DNA from: Deltaproteobacteria bacterium
GTDB taxonomy: Bacteria > Myxococcota_A > UBA9160 > UBA4427
DNA length: 64,000 nt
Assembly: GCA_029261835.1 (NCBI GenBank)
Contig: JAJDAO010000073.1
Coordinates: forward strand, 62,001 to 126,000
Direction: 5' to 3'
Below the pieces are notes generated by a model. It saw only the letters and a list, made by a program, of their open reading frames with translations, did no database searches and had not been told where the DNA came from. The position numbers and the translations under genes were made by a program. Every line of letters begins with the position of its first letter. Position 1 is the first letter of the stretch. Shown here one piece after another: positions 58,580 through 64,000 of this stretch.

Positions 58580-60745
58580 ATGCTGCGATTCAACGACATC
58601 GCCGACCGCATGCTGGAGTACAGCCCCGGCGTCGACCTGGAGCTGTTGCAGCGCGCCTACGTGTTCTCCGCCAAGGTCCACGAGGGGCAGGAGCGTCTCT
58701 CGGGCGAGCCCTATCTCATCCATCCGCTCGAGGTGGCGGGGCTGCTGGTCGACATGCGGATGGATACGGTGACCGTGGCCACCGCGCTCCTGCACGACAC
58801 ACTCGAGGACACGCTCACCACCCGCGATGAGCTCGAGCGCATCTTCGGCGAGAAAGTGGCCTTTCTGGTCGAGGGGCTGACGAAGATCGCCAAGATCGAA
58901 TTCACCTCGGCCCGCGAACGGCAGGCGGAGAACTTCCGCAAGATGCTGGTCGCCATGTCGACCGATATCCGCATCCTGATGATCAAGCTGGCGGATCGGC
59001 TCCACAACATGCGCACGCTCTCGTGCATGCCCGAGGAGGCGCGGCAGCGCATCGCCCAGGAGACGATGGACATCTACGTCCCCCTGGCCCACCGCCTGGG
59101 AATCCACTGGATGAAGCAGGAGCTCGAGGATCTGGCCTTTCGGGAGCTTCAGCCCCACGTCGTGGAAGAGCTCGAGCGCCAGCTTACCGGTGGCGGTGAG
59201 GAGCGCGACAAGTACATCGACGAGGTAATCGGGATCATCTCCTGCAAGCTGCGTGAGGCGCGACTCGACACGGACGTGAAGGGGCGTCTCAAAGACTTGG
59301 CTTCGATTCACGCCAAGATGAAGAATCAAGGGCTTGCCCTCGATCAGATCTACGATGTGATCGCCTTTCGTATCGTGATCGACGGTCCGTCGGAGGGCTG
59401 CTACGCGGCGTTGGGCATCATTCACGCCATCTGGCGTCCAGTTCCCGCTCGCTTCAAGGACTACGTCGCGCTGCCCAAGCCCAATGGCTACCGCTCGCTG
59501 CACACGACGGTGATTGGCCCCTACGGTGAGCGCATGGAGATTCAGATCCGCACGCTCGAGATGAATACAGACGCGGAGTACGGCATTGCGGCCCACTGGA
59601 AGTACAAGGAGGGGAGGGTCGAGGCCGATGGAGATCAGAGCCGTTTCGCCTGGCTGCGGCAATTGCTCGAGTGGCAGCGGGAGATGGCCGATCCGCACGA
59701 ATTCCTCGATACGGTCAAGATGGATCTCTTCCCCGACGACGTCTTCGTCTTCACGCCTCGGGGCGAGGTGATCAACCTCCCGGTTCGATCCACACCGGTC
59801 GATTTCGCCTATGCGATTCACAGCGAGGTCGGAAACCAGTGCGCTGGCGCCAAGGTGAACGGGAAGATGGTTCCGCTGCGCCATATCCTGGTCGGTGGCG
59901 ACACAGTCGAGATCGTCACCAGTCAACATCAGTTTCCGCGCAAGGATTGGCTCGACTTCGTCGTCTCTGGAAAGGCTCGCAGCAATATCCGCCACGCGAT
60001 TCGCGGGGAGGAGACCCGACGCTCACGACAGCTCGGCCGCGACATTCTGTCGCGTGAGCTGAGGCGGGCGGGTCTCTCCGCCAGGAAGCTCGTCGACGAC
60101 GGCGAGCTCGGTGAGCTTGCCAAGAACGAGATTCGCGGCGGCACGGTGGACGACCTCTTCGCCGCCGTCAGCTACGGCAAGATCTCGGCGGCGAGCATCG
60201 TCAAGAAGCTCCGGGGAGAACAGGTCGAGGACAAGGTCAGGCCGGTCCCCGTACAGCAGCGGCTGCGCAGTCTCTTCAAGCGTAGTGCCAAGGAAGCCTC
60301 GGCGGGCACGGGCATCCGCGTCAGTGGTTTGCACGACGTGCTGGTGCGTTTCGGAGGTTGCTGCGATCCGCTGCCGGGTGACGACATCGTGGGCTTCGTC
60401 ACGCGGGGGCGGGGCGTGACGGTACATAGCCGCGCCTGTGCGCGTGTCTTCGAACTCGATCCCGAACGCAGGATTGACGTCGACTGGGATACCGAGAACG
60501 TGATACCGCGCAAGATCTCCATCCGTGTCAGCTCGAGAGACAAGCCCGGGATTCTGGCCAAAATCACCAATCTGATCTCGGCGGCCGAGATCAACATCGC
60601 GGGGGTCAAGGTCACGACGGACCAGGGGGACCGCGCCGTACAGAACTTCGAACTCTGGGTCTCGAACGTCGGCACGCTCAACGCCGTCATGAAGGAGATC
60701 TCGAGGGTGAAGGGCGTGCTCTCGGTGGATCGCGTGCGCGGATGA
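58580..60745 (+). CDS. relA/spoT: Bifunctional (p)ppGpp synthetase/hydrolase (RelA/SpoT)
   Basis: A 721-residue RSH enzyme of the stringent response. HD hydrolase domain (about 20-180) with intact LLHDTLEDT. Synthetase domain (about 235-345) with YDVIAFRIVID and RFKDYVALPKPNGYRSLHT; the RXKD motif is typical of bifunctional enzymes. TGS near 388-445 (VFVFTPRGEVINLP), then a zinc-finger region (GGCCDPLPGDDIVGFVTRG) and ACT at ~645-720. ATG 58580. It overlaps the next gene as ATGA. Confidence 0.96.
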   Translation: MLRFNDIADRMLEYSPGVDLELLQRAYVFSAKVHEGQERLSGEPYLIHPLEVAGLLVDMRMDTVTVATALLHDTLEDTLTTRDELERIFGEKVAFLVEGLTKIAKIEFTSARERQAENFRKMLVAMSTDIRILMIKLADRLHNMRTLSCMPEEARQRIAQETMDIYVPLAHRLGIHWMKQELEDLAFRELQPHVVEELERQLTGGGEERDKYIDEVIGIISCKLREARLDTDVKGRLKDLASIHAKMKNQGLALDQIYDVIAFRIVIDGPSEGCYAALGIIHAIWRPVPARFKDYVALPKPNGYRSLHTTVIGPYGERMEIQIRTLEMNTDAEYGIAAHWKYKEGRVEADGDQSRFAWLRQLLEWQREMADPHEFLDTVKMDLFPDDVFVFTPRGEVINLPVRSTPVDFAYAIHSEVGNQCAGAKVNGKMVPLRHILVGGDTVEIVTSQHQFPRKDWLDFVVSGKARSNIRHAIRGEETRRSRQLGRDILSRELRRAGLSARKLVDDGELGELAKNEIRGGTVDDLFAAVSYGKISAASIVKKLRGEQVEDKVRPVPVQQRLRSLFKRSAKEASAGTGIRVSGLHDVLVRFGGCCDPLPGDDIVGFVTRGRGVTVHSRACARVFELDPERRIDVDWDTENVIPRKISIRVSSRDKPGILAKITNLISAAEINIAGVKVTTDQGDRAVQNFELWVSNVGTLNAVMKEISRVKGVLSVDRVRG

Positions 60746-61542
60746 GGCCGCCGCTCAGCGTCTGTCTGCTGGCATGCGACGAGGAGCATCAGCTCGCACG
60801 CTGCTTGGAGGCGGTCCGCTGGGCCGACGAGATTGTCGTCGTGGTGGACGCCAAGAGCCGCGACGGGAGCGAGAAGGTCGCACGGGACCGGGCGGCGAGA
60901 GTCGAGGTGCGACCCTACGCGGGCGACGTCGAACAGAAGCGCTCTTGTGTCGATCTCGCGAGTCACGACTGGGTACTGGTGATCGATCCCGACGAAGTGA
61001 TGTCGCCCGAAATGGCCGACGAGCTACAGCGAGCCCTGGCCTCGGCTGATGATCAGCTCTCCGGCTTCGAGCTGAATCGAGTGACATTTCATCTCGGACG
61101 TTGGATTCGCCACGGAGACTTCTATCCGGACTGGAAGCTGCGCGTCTTTCGTCGGTCGCGAGCGCACTGGGTCGGCGAGAATCCTCACGGCCGAGTCGTG
61201 GTCGATGGTGGAGTCGCCCGCTTGACTCGTGAGCTCGAGCACTACAGCTACCGTGACTTGGCAGATCAGCTGGACCGCATCCAGCTCTTTAGCAGTGAAT
61301 CTGCTGCCGCGCTGCACGGTCGCGGTGGCAGAGCGCGCGTGCGAGACTTGGTGCTGCGTCCGCCGGCGCGCTTTCTGCGCGCCTACCTGCTGAAGCGCGG
61401 CTTTCTCGACGGTGTGCCCGGCTTCGTCATTGCGGCTGCAACAGCCTTTCATGTCTTCATCAAGTACACCAAGCTGTGGGAGCTGCAGCATGCGTCGACT
61501 CCGCGGGTGGACGGGAGCGGGAGAAAGCAAGATGGATCGTGA
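60742..61542 (+). CDS. GT2 glycosyltransferase, WaaE/KdtX-like
   Basis: A 266-residue protein: LSVCLLACDEEHQLARCLEAV, DEIVVVVDAKSRDGS, VLVIDPDEVMS (DXD-like) and WKLRVFRRSRAHWVGENPHG. WaaE/KdtX enzymes add glucose to inner-core heptose of LPS. The context (next to LPS genes, on the same strand) supports that. The ATGA overlap with relA/spoT suggests cotranscription. Confidence 0.85.
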   Translation: MRPPLSVCLLACDEEHQLARCLEAVRWADEIVVVVDAKSRDGSEKVARDRAARVEVRPYAGDVEQKRSCVDLASHDWVLVIDPDEVMSPEMADELQRALASADDQLSGFELNRVTFHLGRWIRHGDFYPDWKLRVFRRSRAHWVGENPHGRVVVDGGVARLTRELEHYSYRDLADQLDRIQLFSSESAAALHGRGGRARVRDLVLRPPARFLRAYLLKRGFLDGVPGFVIAAATAFHVFIKYTKLWELQHASTPRVDGSGRKQDGS

Positions 61543-61924
61543 CCCGGCCGCGGTTGTGGCGGAGTACTTTTCTCGCATGCGCGCGCGCGACATGGCTATC
61601 GAGGAACTCTTCCATGAGGATGCCGTGCTGTTGGGGCTGGGTGCTCGAACGGCGGGTCGCGCGGCGATCGCGCAGTTCTATCGCGACGTGATCGATCGTG
61701 CGGGGCCGGTACCTCGCGCGGCGGGGCCGGTGTTGGCCAATGGATCGCGGGTCGCGGCGGAGATCCACATCGATCTGCCCGGTGGCTCGACGGTTCATGC
61801 GATCGACCTGTTCGAGGTGGACGAAGGTCGAATCCGCTCTCTGACGTACTTCATCGCCAGCCACGCAGAGGCGACTCAGACCCAGCAGGCAGTCGCCAGA
61901 GGCGACTCAGAAACCCGGCCATAG
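61532..61924 (+). CDS. NTF2/SnoaL-like protein
   Basis: A 130-residue small alpha+beta-barrel protein: VAEYFSRMRARDMAIEELFHEDAVL, then FYRDVIDRAG and HAIDLFEVDEGRIRSLTYFI. Members include polyketide cyclases and dehydratases, but many have no assigned role. ATG 61532 overlaps the glycosyltransferase by 11 bases. The last ~15 residues are encoded by the hairpin repeat described separately. Confidence 0.75.
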   Translation: MDRDPAAVVAEYFSRMRARDMAIEELFHEDAVLLGLGARTAGRAAIAQFYRDVIDRAGPVPRAAGPVLANGSRVAAEIHIDLPGGSTVHAIDLFEVDEGRIRSLTYFIASHAEATQTQQAVARGDSETRP

Positions 61925-61969
61925 TCGCCAGCGGCGACTCAGACGGAGCCACGGTCGCCTGAGGCGACT
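61891..61969. repeat. Three tandem hairpin repeats
   Basis: Three copies of a stem with 7-bp arms and 3-base loops: AGTCGCC-AGA-GGCGACT (61891-61907), AGTCGCC-AGC-GGCGACT (61923-61939) and GGTCGCC-TGA-GGCGACT (61953-61969, one G-U). Spacing is 32 and 30 bases. A half-site GCGACTCAGA lies at 61871-61880. It lies between the convergent NTF2-like and batE genes; the first copy is inside the former. Confidence 0.85.
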
Positions 61970-61984
61970 CCGTCATTGGTCGGA

Positions 61985-62824
61985 TCAGCGCTCTTCCTCG
62001 GTCAGCGCTACTCGCTCAACGGCGGACGAGGCCAGCCATGCATTGCGGCCATTGTGAAGTTCGACCTGCAGCCAGTCGCCACGGTCCTCGAGGATCCGGA
62101 TCTCACTGCCGCCCGGCAGCGCCTCACCGAAGCGACTCGGGGCGTTGATCGAGTCGGCTGCTCTTCCAAGCGTGTCGCGCACGATCACGACGCCCTCGCG
62201 GCCGGCGTTGCGAGCTGGATCGAAGAAGAGCGACAGCAACAGCGCGAGCCAGGCAATGCCGGCTGGAATCGCAAGGTAGCGGGGTGTGGATGAGCGCCAG
62301 AAGATCGAGGCCGCGAGCAACAGCCCGGCCAGCGCGAAGCACAGGGCCGCCAGTTCTGCGCGCGCGGCACGCGGCGTGCTGCTGTGCCAGAGGAAGAAGC
62401 TGTCGAGCAGACCGGCTTCGGGTGGCGTGGGGACCCAGTCGGGCAGCAGCGCCCGGGTGTGTCTCAGGTTCTGCCGCGCACGCTCGAGACCGGGATCCAG
62501 TAGCAGTGCGCGGCGGTAGGCGAGCACCGCTGGACCGAGTCGCTCCGCCTGCAGGGCCGCATTGCCCAGGTTGGTGTAGAGCTCGGCGTTACTCGCGCCG
62601 CGCTCGATGGCGGCTGCGAAGAGCCGTTCCGCGCGGCCAAAGCCCGCTAGACGCCGATCGCGTTGCTCGCTCTCCATGGCGCTGCGGTAGCTGGAGATCG
62701 CGTCGTCGATGAGTACAGCCGCTTCATCCGGTGCGTCTGCCGCGCTGACGTCCACGAGTGAGATCGTACAGAGCAGGCAGGTCAGCCATGAGACGTGCCA
62801 GATGGATCCGATCATCGATCTCAT
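61985..62824 (-). CDS. batE: BatE-like TPR/SH3 protein
   Basis: A 279-residue protein: N-terminal hydrophobic signal (about 8-28), TPRs (about 65-125, AELYTNLGNAALQAERLGPAVLAYRRAL), two TMs (about 155-205), and a C-terminal bacterial SH3-like domain (REGVVIVRDTLGRAADS, EIRILEDRGDWLQVEL). This is the BatE layout of Bacteroides/Leptospira-type aerotolerance operons. ATG 62824 overlaps the end of batD. Confidence 0.8.
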   Translation of the reverse strand: MRSMIGSIWHVSWLTCLLCTISLVDVSAADAPDEAAVLIDDAISSYRSAMESEQRDRRLAGFGRAERLFAAAIERGASNAELYTNLGNAALQAERLGPAVLAYRRALLLDPGLERARQNLRHTRALLPDWVPTPPEAGLLDSFFLWHSSTPRAARAELAALCFALAGLLLAASIFWRSSTPRYLAIPAGIAWLALLLSLFFDPARNAGREGVVIVRDTLGRAADSINAPSRFGEALPGGSEIRILEDRGDWLQVELHNGRNAWLASSAVERVALTEEER

Positions 62825-64000
62825 CCGAGTGTCTCCCGCATTCTGTCGAGCAGGCTCCGAGCGCGCTCAGCGAATTGCGCATCGGCCCCGGTCGCGGTCT
62901 CACCGGCCGGGGCGTAGATCACGCTGTCACATTCGCGCACGAGGTCGTCGAGTTCAGGGCTGCGAAGCTCGGGTGCGACCGCGACGATCTCGCGCAGGGC
63001 GGCGGCGATCTGCGTCATCGCCTCGCGGCGGGGCTGTGAGCCAGCGGCCGCGATCCGCTTACGCTGCTGCCGGTAGACCTCGCGCCGTCGGCGCAGATCC
63101 GGATTCACCTCGCTGCGCCGTCGCGCCCAGAGCGCCGCCAGCAGCAGAGTGATGGAGCCGGCGTAGGCCGCGATCTGTAGCCCGGGCCTAGCGTGACTCC
63201 GCTGAAGCAGCTTCTCGCGTTTCTGCTCGAGAGAGAGATCGGCGCCCGTCAAGCTGAAGCCGCCCTGCTGCGCGCCGGTCTCCGGCGCATCCGCGTCGCC
63301 GTCGGCGCGGGCGTCGGGTGCGGACTGCGCGGCGGGGATGGGGGACACGACATCGTCCGCCGAAATGACCTCAGCCGGCCGCACGGACAGCGCGATCGGG
63401 CGCGAGCGCGTCGTTTGATACTGCTCGAGCTCGGGGTCGAACCAGGAGTAGGAGAGGGCGGGAATCTCGCTCACTGCCTCGTCGAGCACGCGCAACGACA
63501 GTCGGAAGACCTTGGCGTCGTCCGTGAGTCTGCCCGGCACCTCGCCCTCCGGCAGGTGAAAGTGCTCGGGATCGAGCTCGCCGCTCGCGCCGAAGCTCGG
63601 CAGGCTGAGACCTGCGAGATTGCCGTCCCCCCTGACGCTCAGCGTCAGTGCGATCGGGTCTCCGAGCTGCACGACGCTTCGATCGGCCGAGACCTCGAGG
63701 GAGAAGCCCTTGCCGACGGCACCGGCAAAGCTGTTCGGGCGGTCCTCGAGCGGTGCCGCGGCGACAACCAGACTGCGCGCTTCGTCCCGCGAGAAGAGCC
63801 GGCCTGTTCCCGCCGGTCGCCGGCCACCGAACAGGTCTCGCTGCCAGCGCGTGACCTCTTCGACATTCACGCTCGCCGAGCCCAGGGCGAATTCACCCGC
63901 ACGAAGCGGAATCAATGTTCGTTCGGCGACGATGACGAGGAAATCGCGATTGTCGTGGCGGCGCTTCTCCACCTTCGCGGCGAGGGTGATCGTGCCCGAG
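62821..64000 (-). CDS. batD: BatD-like protein, 5' end beyond the window
   Basis: The open frame continues past the right edge. About 393 residues are seen: an extracytoplasmic beta-rich region with VQLGDPIALTLSVRGDGNLAGLSLP, VFRLSLRVLDEAVSEIPALSYSWFDP, then a TM near LQIAAYAGSITLLLAALW and a cytoplasmic tail. This matches BatD (oxygen-tolerance DUF) C-terminal organisation. It is followed by batE with a 4-base overlap. The upstream batA/batB would lie outside. Confidence 0.8.
   Translation of the reverse strand, partial: SGTITLAAKVEKRRHDNRDFLVIVAERTLIPLRAGEFALGSASVNVEEVTRWQRDLFGGRRPAGTGRLFSRDEARSLVVAAAPLEDRPNSFAGAVGKGFSLEVSADRSVVQLGDPIALTLSVRGDGNLAGLSLPSFGASGELDPEHFHLPEGEVPGRLTDDAKVFRLSLRVLDEAVSEIPALSYSWFDPELEQYQTTRSRPIALSVRPAEVISADDVVSPIPAAQSAPDARADGDADAPETGAQQGGFSLTGADLSLEQKREKLLQRSHARPGLQIAAYAGSITLLLAALWARRRSEVNPDLRRRREVYRQQRKRIAAAGSQPRREAMTQIAAALREIVAVAPELRSPELDDLVRECDSVIYAPAGETATGADAQFAERARSLLDRMRETLG

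Noticed and set aside
58397-59995. 532-codon minus-strand open frame
   Set aside because: It lies wholly opposite relA/spoT, whose motifs are intact. No independent domain is visible in the antisense product.
1-64000. CRISPR arrays, phage genes, insertion sequences, plasmid functions
   Set aside because: No direct-repeat/spacer array, transposase, integrase or phage structural gene was recognised anywhere in the window.

Overview
This is a gene-dense, high-GC chromosomal segment of a Gram-negative bacterium that makes lipopolysaccharide (LPS). Almost every gap is under 200 bases and many genes overlap by 1-4 bases (ATGA, GTGA, TTGA, TGATG). The gene content points to deltaproteobacteria in the broad sense (Myxococcota, Desulfobacterota, Bdellovibrionota or relatives): DUF4388/PATAN proteins, an MJ0042-type zinc-ribbon fused to a receiver domain, a HEAT-repeat protein inside a che operon, a RemA-like DUF370 gene between yicC and gmk, and Bat aerotolerance genes. 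That placement is inferred from gene content and not from phylogeny.

Layout. 1-2041: end of a prepilin peptidase, then gltX and tRNA-Gln(CUG) on the minus strand. 2042-9977: housekeeping run with yceD-rpmF-fabD-acpP-fabF, glyA-nrdR-ribD-ribH-nusB and an orphan M17 N-terminal-domain protein. 10104-27470: a 17-kb chemosensory cluster on one strand (PATAN-pseudoreceiver-GAF protein, CheY, CheA, two CheW, a six-TM MCP, zinc-ribbon/receiver protein, HEAT protein, CheR, CheB, coiled-coil/GAF protein, second CheY, second six-TM MCP) with no flagellar genes. 27566-32592: lptE-holA, rpsT on the opposite strand, a TPR/zinc-ribbon membrane protein and a second PATAN protein. 32610-39640: phoH-ybeY-lnt-prfB (with the classical RF2 frameshift site)-lolC/E-lolD. 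39900-56473: envelope biogenesis with bamA-skp-lpxA-lpxI-oxidoreductase-lpxB-waaA-lpxK, a minus-strand pair (WaaP-like kinase and LptF/G permease), two GT9 heptosyltransferases, a GT2 enzyme and the heptose kinase. 56470-61924: yicC-DUF370-gmk, a bifunctional RelA/SpoT, a WaaE/KdtX-like glycosyltransferase and an NTF2-like protein. 61985-64000: batE and partial batD on the minus strand.

The window covers most steps from lipid A and inner-core synthesis to outer-membrane assembly and lipoprotein maturation and export (LpxA, LpxI, LpxB, LpxK, WaaA, heptose enzymes, LptE, LptF/G, Lnt, LolCD, BamA, Skp). Four conserved operons lack expected members: plsX/fabH/fabG, ribE/ribBA, lpxD/fabZ and rpoZ. 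The most unusual part is the chemosensory cluster, with two matched six-TM receptors and four accessory proteins of uncommon architecture. Next most unusual are BamA (extra N-terminal domain, about six POTRA-like repeats, an acidic calcium-site-like loop), LolC/E with a 240-residue membrane extension, a mini-ORF coupling prfB to lolC/E, and two hairpin-forming intergenic repeats.
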